Shown piece by piece: positions 12,244 through 22,817 of a stretch of 64,000 nucleotides of DNA. The position numbers and the translations under genes were made by a program. The notes beneath the pieces were generated by a model that saw nothing but the letters and a program-made list of their open reading frames with translations, was not told the origin of the DNA and did no database searches. Source of the DNA: Arcuatula senhousia. Taxonomy: Eukaryota; Mollusca; Bivalvia; Mytilida; Mytilidae. Every line of letters begins with the position of its first letter. The stretch's first letter is position 1. Location of the stretch: assembly GCA_963971305.1 (NCBI GenBank), contig OZ020316.1, forward strand, positions 17,006,745 to 17,070,744, written 5' to 3'.

Positions 12244-12605
12244 TCAGTAGTCCTCAGTTAAATCAGGATGATCATAGTCACCATGATGACCACAATCCTC
12301 AGCTAAATCACGATTATCATAGTCCGTTGCATCATGATAACCACAGGCCTCAGTCACATCAGGGTGATCATAGTCCATTTTATCGAGGTGAGCATAGCCC
12401 GTTACATCAGGGTGATCAAAGCCAGTTACATCAGGATGATCATAGCCAGTTAAATGAGGATGATCATAGCCCGTTACATGAGGATGATCATAGCCCGTCA
12501 CATCAGGGTTATCATACATTGTAGTCCGTTACATCAGGATGATCATAGCCCGTTACATCAGGATGATCATAGTTCGTTACATCAAGATGATCATAGTCTT
12601 CAGTG
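12244..12605. repeat. 24-bp minisatellite
   Basis: About fourteen imperfect units of a 24-bp repeat, of the form GTTACATCAGGATGATCATA plus 4 bases. Because 24 is a multiple of 3, both strands stay open. The minus strand reads as an octapeptide series (YDHPDVTG-like) and the plus strand as HQDDHSPL-like repeats. No start context, signal peptide or neighbouring exon supports a gene. Confidence 0.85.
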
Positions 12606-12765
12606 TGAACGGCCACCTTTACCACCAGAGATGATAGGGGAAATAATTAGGCTTAGTGTAAAAAATAACCCCGGGACAATTTGTCTTTGTTCTTAAGGTC
12701 TGTTATGGGTAAGGAAAACTTGGATTTCTACGACTTTATTTTGGTTCAGCAATGCTGTTAAACTG

Positions 12766-13014
12766 TTCTGAGTGAGCGAGTGACCCGTGCAGCGCTATAT
12801 AGATTAATCACAGGCGATGAACATGAAAAGGATGATAATATGAACATGATATGATGATGATAAATGAAATATGGGGCAAACAACAGGAAAAGGGGATAGG
12901 TGAATTTAGCATATGTGGTGCACTACTAGGCGGTCCACAAAGAGGTCTTTTACGTGTATGAATCGTGACTCTCCACACACGTTGGCCTACAATGGTCAGT
13001 GGTCAGGGTTTCCG
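12766..13014 (-). mobile_element. SINE-like family A, 5' truncated
   Basis: The minus strand ends in CGCCTGTGATTAATC...GCACGGGTC and the ACTC-type tail (GAGTGAGCGAGTG on the plus strand). It covers the 3' half of family A and breaks off at 13,014 against the inverted-repeat unit. Confidence 0.65.
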
Positions 13015-13015
13015 T

Positions 13016-13107
13016 TAGTCCGAGATTGCTCTGACGTCTTCGGCATTTTTTTCCAGCAAGCTGGTGCCGTGGGACGTCAGAGCTCCTTCCATATAAAAAA
13101 CACGGGA
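13016..13107. repeat. inverted-repeat unit shared with 20.8 kb
   Basis: Reads TAGTCCGAGATTGCTCT, GACGTC, CGGCATTTTTTTCC, AGCAAGCTGGTGCC, GGGACGTCAGAGCTCC. The same unit occurs in both orientations at 20,776-21,003. It looks like part of a small DNA transposon or fold-back repeat; no coding capacity. Confidence 0.55.
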
Positions 13108-13190
13108 TTTAGCACAACAGTTTTGTTGTGTACTTCCGAGATAAATTAGGCAACTTTATCATCATTGTTGCATATATATTTTGGTCTCAA

Positions 13191-13685
13191 ATGAAACATT
13201 AGCAACAATAATGTAGCTCCTTTGACATCTTTGATTAGGCGGAACTACAATGCGGTCCCATTGCTCGTAACGGAGCAACGCCGAAAGTGAAATCACACCG
13301 GGAGCAATTCAATCCATTAGACGTCAAATTTGGTATTGAAATATCACTAATAGTATTCAGTTTAAATTTTCCGACATTCAGCACAGTTTAAAAGATTTTC
13401 GTAAAGATATCATTATTGAAGGATCTTGATCCTGAACTTTATAATGAAGTTCAGGATCAAGAATTTTGAAAATGTTGGTTTTCTATCCAATTAATATTTA
13501 CCTATGACGTTTTACTATCTCAATGTTATTCAGAGTGTTATTGGTATTTTCGAACCATCTTGAAGCTTTGTTTGAGTTGGAGAAAGAAATTCGATATGTT
13601 CCATTACGAGTATTTGGACCGCATTGTAGCTCCACCCAATCAAAGATGTCAAAAGGAGCTACATTATTGTAGCTAATGAAACATT
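13191..13685. mobile_element. MITE with long terminal inverted repeats, MULE-like
   Basis: The left arm (from about 13,200: TAGCAACAATAATGTAGCTCC and on through GATTAGGCGGAACTACAATG) is an imperfect inverted copy of the right arm ending near 13,676, over about 70 bp. ATGAAACAT(T) flanks both ends (13,191-13,200 and 13,676-13,685), a 9-10 bp target duplication. That length plus long TIRs suits a Mutator-like (MULE) non-autonomous element of about 475 bp. A 15-bp perfect hairpin lies inside at 13,425-13,461. No ORF. Confidence 0.8.
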
Positions 13686-13770
13686 TGGTTATTTAGAATA
13701 AAAATACAACATATCTTAAAGAAAAATCTTGAATAAGTTAAATAATCTAAAATTTGTACATAATTTTTCT

Positions 13771-13807
13771 GATCTTGAACTTGATGAAATTGATAAAGTT
13801 CAAGATC
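13771..13807. repeat. hairpin: 12-bp perfect arms
   Basis: GATCTTGAACTT at 13,771-13,782 is inverted at 13,796-13,807 with a 13-nt loop. The arm differs from the MITE hairpin arm (GATCCTGAACTT) by one base, and the opposite arm carries the compensating change. Confidence 0.7.
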
Positions 13808-14100
13808 AACTCTTAATTTTTTTCTTATTTTCTGTTTCCGCACTCCATCAATATTGATGATTACTAAATTATGTCAGGTTGGTTCTAGTAGTGATATACT
13901 TTGAATTTCAAAGTATTAATTTAGTCTTGTTTTACATCTCCCATTTTAGAAATGACTGATGTACGAGTTTTTTTTTCATTTAGAAAGCATTTTTAGCTCA
14001 CCTGGACCTTCGGTTAGTTAGTTAGTTAGTTATTGCTTTACTCATTAGTTAGTTATTGCTTTACTCCCAAGCAGCACGATTTCGGCTGTATCCGGGAGAT

Positions 14101-16422
14101 AAGATAAAGATAAAGATAAAGATAATTTTATTAAACTAATCACAGTGCCCAAGATTTGAGCAGAATAATCAAACAGTTATAACACAAAACATATATGATT
14201 TGATTGATTGGAGTACATATAAAAAGACATACAATATACCTAATAACATCAACAAATAGTTCACTAATTATTTAACAAGACAATTCAAATTAATAACACA
14301 CATTTTAAGCATGGAGGGAAACAGCCCCCTCCCTAGATAACCTCTCTTTCTTTAAATAATTTATTTATAAGTTTGGCAACTGATGATATAATAAAATTAT
14401 CCTCAGAAACCAAGAGCCAAGTTAGTTTTTGTTCATTATTCAATGTTTTAAAGTTCTTATATTTATCTATTATTTGTTTAAAATTATCATTTCTTATTGT
14501 ATTTAATTTTGAACACTTGAGTAAAAAGTGTTCCTCATCCTCAACTTCCTGTTTGCACATTCTGCAGATTCTGTCCTCTGCTTTAATATTTATATAGCGG
14601 CCTCGCTCAATGTCTAAGTTATGGGCACTTATTCTGAATTTAGTTAGTATTTGTCTGTCCTGTTTATTGACATGTAGTAAGTATGGTTCAAATTTAAATA
14701 TATTTTTAAATTTTCTATATGTGCGCAGCTTATTGCCTTGCTCAGATTTCCTTTTATCATTAAATAAATTATTTTTCCAAATTTGTTGAAACTTTTCCTT
14801 TAGCTTCTTTTTAACTTTATTTATAATAGCAGTTTCTTTTAAATTATTAGCATTCTTATATAAATGTGACAATTTTAGATAGTTGAATAATTCTTTTATG
14901 CATCCCAGCCATGATTCTTGACTCTGGTTCTCAGTATTTTTATAATATGTATATGCATCTTGAAGTAAAGATATTTGATTATTGGAGTTGTTAATATATA
15001 ACCAGTACTTAATCATGTTAAGTAAAACATCATATAGAATAGGATAACTTCCTAGTTCTCCTCTACATGCCTCATCTGAGGACTTAGATCTAACACCTAA
15101 AGAAAATTTACAAAATTTAGTGTGTATTTTTTCAACTGAGATTTTATTTATTTGTTTACTTATAAAGTCATCATAATTTTTTAAAAATTTATTTTGAGAA
15201 AATATTCCCCAAATCTCTGATCCATAAAGTAGGACTGGCTTCACAGTATGATTAAATACATGTAATAATGTTTTTATGCTAGGGGAATCAGCTGTAAATG
15301 TTTTTCTTAATTTAAACAGTGCCTTCCTTCCTTTATTACTTATTTCTTGTCTGGCAATTCCAAAGTTGCCAGATGCTGTAAACACAATACCAAGATATGT
15401 GTATTGTTTTACATTTTCTATTAAAGTGTCATTATATTTAATTTTAATGTTTTTTAGTCTGCCACTTTTATTGAAGACCATTATTTTGGTCTTTTTTGTA
15501 TTAATATTCATTTTCCACTCAGTGGCAAAGTTTGATAATCTTCTCACACAGTTTTGTAATCCTTTTTCAGATGATGATAATAAGACCACATCATCAGCAT
15601 ACATAAGACAGTTTATTTGATATTGAGATAGACACACTGGATCGCATGTGTCATCAAAATAATTTGGAAGGTCATTTACATACAAATTAAACAAAGTGGG
15701 GCTTAAACTATCCCCTTGGCGTACACCTAAATCTGATTTGAAAAAGTCAGATCTAAAGTTATTTGATTTTACACAAATAAAAGTAGTATTATATAAACTT
15801 TTTATGATGTTATAAAACTTATGTCCAACTCCTGTCTTCTTCAATTTATATAACAATCCGACATGGAGCACAGAATCAAAAGCCCGTTTGAAATCAACAA
15901 AACAAACATATAAAGGTTTAGAGTTTGTTTTAACATATTTTTGTATAAGTGCTTTAAGCACAAACATATGATCTGATGTACGGCATTTCTTCATGAAGCC
16001 TATTTGCTCTTTATTAATTACTTTTTGCTTCTCTAAAAAGGTTGCTAATCTTAGATTTAGTATTTTGTTAAACAATTTTCCAATGGAGTCACTTAAAGTG
16101 ATTCCTCTATAATTAGTAGGTTCATAGACTGAACCAGATTTGTGTAACGGGGTAATGCATCCTTGAGACCATATAGTTGGGTACACCCCGTGCGATAAAG
16201 CTAAATTAAATAATTTATTTAATAATGGTGTTAATACTACTTGACCATGTTTTAACATCTCATTCAATACTAGAGATAGACCCCCTGATTTAGAATTTTT
16301 TAGAGATCTAATGGCTTTAGATATTTCTGTGTCTGTGATTAGAAAATCAAGTTCATTAAATATTACCTCATTTTCAATTTCATTAAGTTTTGTTTCTATT
16401 AATATATCTACCGGCTCTTTAT
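14101..16422 (-). mobile_element. CR1/L2-like LINE insertion, 5' truncated
   Basis: A 2,322-bp insert flanked by GGGAGAT (14,094-14,100 and 16,423-16,429). The 3' end is a hexamer tail (AAGATA repeats on the plus strand, 14,101-14,125). The first part of ORF2, including any endonuclease, is missing, as in most LINE copies. It is the youngest layer of the nest at this locus. Confidence 0.85.
14333..16422 (-). CDS. LINE reverse transcriptase fragment (ORF2, partial)
   Basis: About 696 uninterrupted codons of a non-LTR reverse transcriptase. Visible motifs in order: NYRGITLSDSIGKL (RT2), QIGFMKKCRT, FVDFKRAFDS (RT3, catalytic Asp), GVRQGDSLSPTLFNLY (RT4), MYADDVVLL (RT5 catalytic YADD) and YTYLGIVF. 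The C-terminus has LRTYRKFK, EPYL, a RISAHNLDIERGRY segment and a CxxC...HFLLKC zinc knuckle. The frame extends into the flanking SINE, so its first four residues (MFIS) are not LINE. Clade is inferred as CR1/L2-like. The absence of stops suggests a fairly recent copy; without its N-terminus it cannot be autonomous. Confidence 0.85.
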
Positions 16423-17067
16423 GGGAGATGAACATGAAAATGGTGATACAATGAACATGAAATGATGATGAAGTGGATGGAATAGGGACACAAGGCCAAT
16501 CGGGTAGGAGAGTTTTGACTGCCCCTGAAAAAAGGAGTGATGGGTAGGGACGGGAAATTTTGCCTCCTGCATGGGGATTCGGTCCAGGTGAGCTATTGCC
16601 ATCACTTGGCGTCCGTCGTCGTCGTTAACTTTTCTTTGAAAATCTTCTCCTCCGGAACGACTGAGGGGATTGCTTTGAAACTTTGCACACTTCATCTATG
16701 GGATGTCCTCTACTGGTGACCACCGTCCAAACAACATGGCCGCCGTTACTAAAAATAGACTAGGTGGGTCAGACTACTGTTTTTGGCTTGTAACTCAAAA
16801 AGTACAAGAGATAGATGAAATCTGATGCCACGCTACTGCTTCAGCATCGAAAGCTCTACAAAAGTCGCCATTGAGTCGAAGTTGTCAGATGACCCCTTAT
16901 AGAAGTTACGGCCCCTTAAAGGTAAAAAATAGCATTTTTTCATGTTTTTGGCCTATAGATTGAAAACTATTACAGAAAGAGAAAAGTTGTTGCTTGCTTA
17001 AATGTTCAGTTCATTTAGCTCTACAATAAACCCTTAAAGGGGTTACAGCCCCTAAAATAACGTTTTT

Positions 17068-17987
17068 GTCTCGCCTGCGAAGCAGAGCGGGACATAGGTG
17101 TTACTTTACCGGCGGCGACGGCGGCGGCGGCGGCGGCGACGGCGGCGTTAACTTTTTGGAAAAGTTTTATGAGCACCTCCATATCTCAAGAACTATAAGT
17201 CCTAGGTTGATGAAACTTGGTATGCATATGCCCCAGTAGTAGCTTAGCACAGTTGCATCCCCATCTTTTGACCTTGACCTTGATTTTATGGTTGAGTGAC
17301 TTTGACAATTTTCAATACATATAATAGCAATGGAAAAGTTTTGCGAGCACCTCCATATCTCAAGAACTATAGGTCCTAGGTTGATGAAACTTGGTATGCA
17401 TATGCCCCAGTAGTAGCTTAGCACAGTTGCATCCCCATCTTTTGACCTTGACCTTGATTTTCTGGTTGAGTGACTTTGACAATTTTCAATACATATAATA
17501 GCAATGGAAAAGTTTTGCGAGCACCTCCATATCTCAAGAACTATAGGTCCTAGTTTGATGAAACTTGGTATGCATATGCCCCAGTAGTAGCTTAGCCCAG
17601 TTGCATCCCCATCTTTTGACCTTGACCTTGATTTTCCGGTTGAGTGACTTTGACAATATTCAATACATATAATAGCAATGGAAAAGTTTTGAGAGCACCT
17701 CCATATCTCAAGAACTATAGGTCCTAGGTTGATGAAACTTGGTATGTATATGCCCCAGTAGTAGCTTAGCCCAGTTGCATCCCCATCTTTTGACCTTGAC
17801 CTTGATTTTCCGGTTGAGTGACTTTGGTTATTTTTATTGCATATATTTGCAATGTTTAAGTTCTATAAACATCTTTTGATCTCAGAAACTGAAAATCCAT
17901 GTAAATTCAAAATATAATGGAAGTAAGAAAGAATAATTGTTTCTGATGGTGCCGGCAGGCGAGACATACTTTAGTGTTAACTCTTGT
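17068..17987 (-). mobile_element. HTE-2, tandem-core element with 174-bp units
   Basis: Inserted in a T-run of HTE-1. It begins GTCTCGCCTGCG and ends with GGCAGGCGAGAC then CTCTTGT, so GTCTCGCCTGC is a terminal inverted repeat. A GGC/GAC microsatellite (about 17,109-17,153) is followed by four core units aligned at 17,171, 17,345, 17,519 and 17,693, an exact 174-bp period. No ORF. It has the same plan as HTE-1 but unrelated core sequence; orientation follows HTE-1 by analogy. Confidence 0.85.
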
Positions 17988-18810
17988 TTCATATTTTTGG
18001 CATATGGAATGAAACTATAGCAGATAGAGAGAAGCTGTTGCTTGCTTAAATCTTCAGCTCATTCAGCTCTACAAAAGTCTTCATAGGATCAAAGTTGTCA
18101 GATGACCCCTAATAGGGGTCACGCCCTGTAAAATGACGTTTTTTTCATGTTTTTGGCCTATATAATGAAAACTATAGCAGATAGAGAAAAGCTGTTGCTT
18201 GCTTAAATATTCAGTTCATTTAGCTCTACAAAAGTTTTCATTGGGTCAAAGTTGTCAGATGACCCTTTACAGGGGTTACGGCCCCTAAAATAACGTTTTT
18301 CATGTTTTTGGCCTATAGAATGAAACTATAGTAGATAGAGAAAAGCTGTTGCTTGCTTAAATGTTCAGCTCATTTAGCTCTAGAAAAGTGTTTACATGTT
18401 TAGGGTTGACTCAAGACCAGGTGAGCGATTCAGGCTCCTGGGAGCCTCTTGTTTAATCAAATATTGGTGTGAGGCAAGGAGACAATCTTAGACCCTGCCT
18501 GTTTAATTTTTTTAAATGACCTACCCACATACTTTGACAACACTTGTGACCAAATACAACTTGGCTCTCACCCTTTTAAGCATTTTAATGTATGCTGATG
18601 ATGTTGTTTTATTATCCTCATCTGAAACCTGGCCTTCAAAACTGTGTAAATAAACTATTTAAATTTACATCAGATTGGAAATTAACAGTTAATACCAAAA
18701 AGACAAAAGTACTTGTCTTTATTAAAGCAGGACGTCAAAAAAAATGTTAAAATATCTATGGGAAAAGAAACAATAGAGTGTGTGCAAAACTATACCTACT
18801 TAGGAATAAA

Positions 18811-19324
18811 GACCCGTGCGGGTTCCGGGTGGCGAATAGGCCCGCAGCAGCGCTAAGCTTGTCGGTAAAAGTCCACTAAAAAGCGCCCAGAAACCTGACA
18901 TCGGGTCAGGCCGCTTTGCCCACAAAGCGACTGGGATGTGTGCCCCAGGTGGTTGAATGGGGCAGCCCTGACATCGAGAGATGCGGGGTCGTCAGGCGAT
19001 AATGCGGAAAACCTGACCGCAAACCATAGTGGTGCACCGTGTTGGGAAAAATGTCACGTTCCTCGCACGTTAAAGAACCCTGCTGCAGGTCTCGGTAAGA
19101 GTAGGACCCGTAGGATCCCCATGCAGGAGGCGAAATTTCCCGTCCCTACCCATCACTCCTTTTTCCAGTGGCAGTCAAAACTCCTACCCGATTGGCCTTG
19201 TGTCCCCATTTCCTCCATTTCATCATCATTTCGTGTTCATTGTATCACCACTTTCATGTTCATCTCCCGGATATAGCCGAAATCGTGCTGCTTGGGAGTA
19301 AAGCAATAACTAATTAACAAACTA
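18811..19324 (+). mobile_element. SINE-like retroposon, family B, full length
   Basis: A 514-bp insert in the LINE relic, flanked by ACTTAGGAATAAA (18,798-18,810 and 19,325-19,337). Order: GC-rich head with GTGGCGAATAGGCCCGCAGC, central domain with CACGTTAAAGAACCC, ATG-rich 3' part, stem CTCCC/GGGAG, TAAAGCAATAA, CTAA-type tail. No tRNA-like A/B boxes were found in the head. The 13-bp duplication shows LINE-mediated insertion. Confidence 0.9.
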
Positions 19325-19838
19325 ACTTAGGAATAAACTTTTCAGCATCAGGTAGCTTTCAAAGAGCAGAAAAAGAACTACAAAGGATTAAAAGCCCTTT
19401 TTAAATTAAGAAAAACTTTTACACAAGAAATGCCAAAACCTTATACTTTAATTCATATTTATAATCATACAATCAGACCAATCCTACTCTATGGATCTGA
19501 AATATGGGGTTATATGCCAGTGAAGAAGCAAGAAAATATTGATAATTTCATCCAAAAAGAAATAGATTATTTAGTTTTAGAGAAGATTCACATGAAATTA
19601 TGAAAATTCTCCTTGGGGGTTAATGCTAGAACTTCAAATGTAGCTTGAAGGGGTGAGCTACGTTCTCACCCCACATTGTTTTATATCATTACACAAATGG
19701 TCAACTATTGGATACATCTTGTAAAAGAAGTTGAACCTGAAAACATTATCTTACATGAAGCAATAAAAATGTCTCAGTCTATAACCCATCCAAATAAAGA
19801 ATCCTAGATGAGTAATATAAAACAAATATTTAAATATT

Positions 19839-19943
19839 TTATGTTTTGTGTTTCCTTGTGCTGTTCTTGTTCCTGTTTACCGGTTTTGTCGTTGCCTTTT
19901 CGGACTTTTGACACTCGAATGCCCCTTTGGTGCCTCTGCTTAT
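19839..19943 (+). mobile_element. 3'-terminal fragment of a Penelope-like element
   Basis: About 105 bp nearly identical to the 3' end of the Penelope-like element at 23,886-24,010, including the terminus GGTGCCTCTGCTTA. TATTTAAATA-like sequence flanks both sides, probably a target duplication in the LINE relic. A 5'-truncated insertion. Confidence 0.75.
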
Positions 19944-20775
19944 TTAAATACTTAAATCTAGAATATATATTTGAACAGCAGGCTAATTTCAAATCAAATT
20001 TTATCAAAAGAAAAGTAAAAGACGCTTTAAAGGCAACATTTAATACATTTTGGATCAATGCCATAGAAGCCACCTCTGGGAAAAATACCAGTCATGGTAA
20101 CAAACTTAGAACTTTATAAAAAATATAAGAATATTTTTATGTCTGAACCCTACCTTAAATTAAACTCACAAGCAGATAGAAATATAATATCAAAATTCAG
20201 AACGAATTTGTAAATGATGTACGTTCTCCTCATTTGAATTAATCAACCTCCCAATATCAAAATATATTTAAACTTTCGGATGATATGAAGTTTATTTAGA
20301 TCATGTCCTCTGAAGATTTTAACGTATTATCAATTCTAAGCGCTTTACTGAACTCGTTATTTGTAAAACGAAAGGAATTATTGAATTCAAATCGGTAGAT
20401 AAGAACACGAATTTATAGAGTTATCACCCTTTATAGTAATAATATTAAAATATATATATAATAATAATATATTGGGGGTTCTCTCATAGTCACAGTGAGA
20501 TAGAGGGCCAAACATGGAATTAGGGGAAGGGAGGGGGGGTTAGTCTATGAGCTTTAATATATATTTTCATTCCATTGATGCTCTAGATAATGAATGATAC
20601 ATGTACTTGTTAAATATATTGTAAGTTTTGTATTGTGCTTTGTGTGTTTATATTTTATTATCGAATCATTCAAATCATATATGTTTATTATTTTCTTTAA
20701 TTGTAATCGCTCAGAGCTTGGGCATCATTAATTGGTTGAATAAAATATCTGTATCTGTATCGGTTAAAATCCCTT

Positions 20776-21003
20776 TGATATGGAAGGAGCTCTGACATCC
20801 CACGGCACTAGTCCGAGATTGCTCTGACGTCCTCGGCATCTTTTTTAGCAAGCTGGTGCGTGGGACCACCAGCTTGCTGAAAAAAATGCCGACCCACGCA
20901 CCAGCTTGCTGGAAAAAATGCCGAGGACGTAAGAGCAATCTCGGACTACACGGCACCAGCTTGCTGGAAAAAATGCCAAGGACGCCAGAGCAATCTCGGA
21001 CTA
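20776..21003. repeat. palindrome cluster of inverted-repeat units
   Basis: Units containing AGTCCGAGATTGCTCT...CAGCAAGCTGGTG occur head-to-head. Arms at about 20,811-20,866 and 20,890-20,946 form a long palindrome around a 25-bp centre, and a third copy extends to 21,003. Related to 13,016-13,107. Could be fold-back transposon ends; no gene. Confidence 0.7.
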
Positions 21004-21285
21004 CAAAACAATGTACAAATTTCAGATTATTTTACTTTTTCAAGATATTTTTTCTTTAAAATCTGTTGTATTATCTGTTTGGTCATTGTAATATTTTTGG
21101 CTCCTGTTTTTGTTATATCAAATCTAATGTTCTACCGGTTTTCCAAGTTTTTAACTCCTAGCGTGTCTGATGAAGGTTAGTCCAGAAAAGCGCTTCACAC
21201 GCAGTGAAATTTTGCATTGTACATTTATCAAATTCATTTCAATATGTGGATTGTGCCTTTCTGGTACATATTCCATATTCTTTCG

Positions 21286-21718
21286 GTCCCGTGCGGGGCC
21301 CGGGTGGCGAATAGGCCCGCAGCAGAGCCTCGCTTGTCGTAAGAGGCGACTCAGTGTGTACCCTAGGTGGCTGAATAGGGTAGCTCTCGTCCGCGGGGGT
21401 TGTCAGGTCTATGATACGGAAACCCTGACCACCGACCATAGTGGGCTAACGTGTGTGAAGATTGCCACGCTTCATGCATGTAAAAGACCCCTTTGTGGAC
21501 CGCCAAGTAGTGCCTCACATAGGCTAAATTTTCCACCCCTACCCTCCTCTCCCCGTTTCCTGTGGTTCTTCAAAATTTATCGGTCCTTTGTGTCCCACCC
21601 CACCCCATATTTCATTTATCATCATCATTTCATGCTCATTTTATCATCCTTTTCATCGCCTGTAAATAACCTATATAGCGTTGACGGGCGTAAAACACCA
21701 ACTCACTCACTCACTCAT
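21286..21718 (+). mobile_element. SINE-like retroposon, family A
   Basis: Complete family A order: GTGCGGGGCCCGGGTGGCG head, GTCGTAAGAGGCGACT, a central domain with a slight deletion after the head, the ATG-rich 3' part and an ACTC-repeat tail. No clear target duplication was found; the right flank is an HTE-1 end. Confidence 0.85.
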
Positions 21719-21769
21719 AGGGTTGACATCAAGACCAGGTGAGCGATTCAGGCTCCTGGGAGCCTCTTG
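21719..21769 (-). mobile_element. HTE-1 5'-end remnant
   Basis: Only the terminal 50 bp remain: GGTTGACATCAAGACCAGG, then TGAGCGATTC and the hairpin AGGCTCCTGGGAGCCTCTTG. It abuts the SINE-like A tail on one side and LTR-element sequence on the other. Confidence 0.75.
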
Positions 21770-21789
21770 TATGAGGTAGCTCGGAGTTG

Positions 21790-22475
21790 ATTACCGGCAA
21801 AATTTTTATTAAAACACCAACTGCCATCAACGGACGTAACCAAATATCGACTTCTTGCATGCAGCTTTGCCTTGTCCGAGTAAAGGTTTACAATATCTCC
21901 GACATGAACCACCGCGGAAGGACGGGTACTCTTTGAACATTTAGATTTTTCGCTTGGTTCGTCATTTTTATCTCGGTTGGCATGTTGTGTGGTTTTAAAC
22001 TACATGTCGGTAATCGGTTGTTGCTCATGACTAAATTGGTTTCGTTGAGTCCAGAGCTCACGCGCCGATAAACCAGAGTGGCGAAGGCGTGTATTAAGCC
22101 CCGTAGTAGCCGTGATTAAAGCTAACTCGGAAAGAGTGGACTCGCCGCACTCTTTGCGGAGTAACTCATTCTCGAGCTCTTGTATACAGGATTTTTGTTT
22201 TTAAGATTTTTTACACGGCCGACTTCTACTACTACGCTATACCGGTTCAACAACTGATTTTGTAAAGCTCGAAATCCCGGGGCCGGGTCTACTCGAACGA
22301 CAATGCTTTGACCACCTAACGGTTTTATAGGTAATAATAATCTAAGTAACCCATCTCTTAATGAGTCGCGCTTCTCGTCCGGAATGAAGCAAGTGCACGT
22401 GTATGACGTAGAAGTTTCTCTGACCACCAGTATACATTGACGATAACGTTTTAGCACATCGGCGGCGAATGACAT
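21790..22475 (-). pseudogene. integrase core and C-terminal part of the LTR element
   Basis: The frame at 22,122-22,475 carries a VRVDPAPGF segment, where the second catalytic Asp is expected, then frameshifts. Below 22,122 other frames resume with ARELWTQRNQF and VGDIVNLYSDKAKLHARSRY, typical of the end of these integrases. The third acidic residue could not be placed. Confidence 0.6.
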
Positions 22476-22817
22476 ACCAACAACTTCGGGAGGGTCCTCG
22501 GACGATTGTTTGACTAAACTCTTTGGGAAACGTTTAAACGAAGCGCATGTATGACAAGAATCGCTAACTTGATCTATGGTTCTAGCGCGTAGAAATATCG
22601 TTTGAGGACCAAGTTATACTGGTGTTTCGTAGGATGGTCTAATTTGATATGTAGAGCAGTAACAAGACCGTCAAGTACGTTTCGTGGAACGACTATAAGC
22701 TCGTTCAGTGGTTCTAGCGGCTCGTTACGTCTAACAATGAGTAAGCCATCTTTGGCAGTAGACGCTACGCTCAGATACAGCTTTACATCTTTGATATTTG
22801 TTAATTTTTTGGACGGT

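Larger units (their letters stand above)
14015..16577 (-). mobile_element. SINE-like family B, 5' truncated, split by a LINE
   Basis: The minus-strand tail (CTAA)n and GGGAGTAAAGCAATAA lie at 14,015-14,100; the body resumes at 16,423-16,577 and stops at the GGATCCCCATGCAGG region. TTCGGT occurs on both outer sides (14,009-14,014 and 16,578-16,583), probably the short target duplication of this insertion into HTE-1. Confidence 0.8.
13995..18451 (-). mobile_element. HTE-1 copy, split by nested insertions
   Basis: The 3' hairpin of HTE-1 (AGCTCACCTGGACC / GGTCCAGGTGAGCT) is cut in its loop. One arm is at 13,995-14,008 and the other begins about 16,581, with a SINE-like B copy between. The rest runs to the 5' end (AGGCTCCTGGGAGCCTCTTG) at 18,451. 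HTE-2 interrupts it at 17,068-17,987. At least four 156-bp core units are recognisable in the remaining parts. Confidence 0.85.
18454..20760 (+). pseudogene. decayed CR1/L2-like LINE relic
   Basis: Translated pieces match the LINE at 14.3-16.4 kb: GVRQGDNLRPCLFN, LMYADDVVLLSSSE, then, after an insertion, TFSASGSF, ALFKLRKTFT and RPILLYGSEIWG. Many stops and frameshifts. It ends in AATAAAATATCTGTATCTGTATC, the same hexamer tail type. Two younger insertions lie inside (18,811-19,324 and about 19,839-19,943). The 5' part is missing where HTE-1 ends. Confidence 0.8.

Noticed and set aside
21165..21225. Hammerhead-like text CTGATGAAGGTTAGTCCAGAAA
   Set aside because: It contains CTGATGA and GAAA, but the segment between does not form a stem II and no stem I/III partners were found. 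Kept only as a common bivalve repeat phrase.
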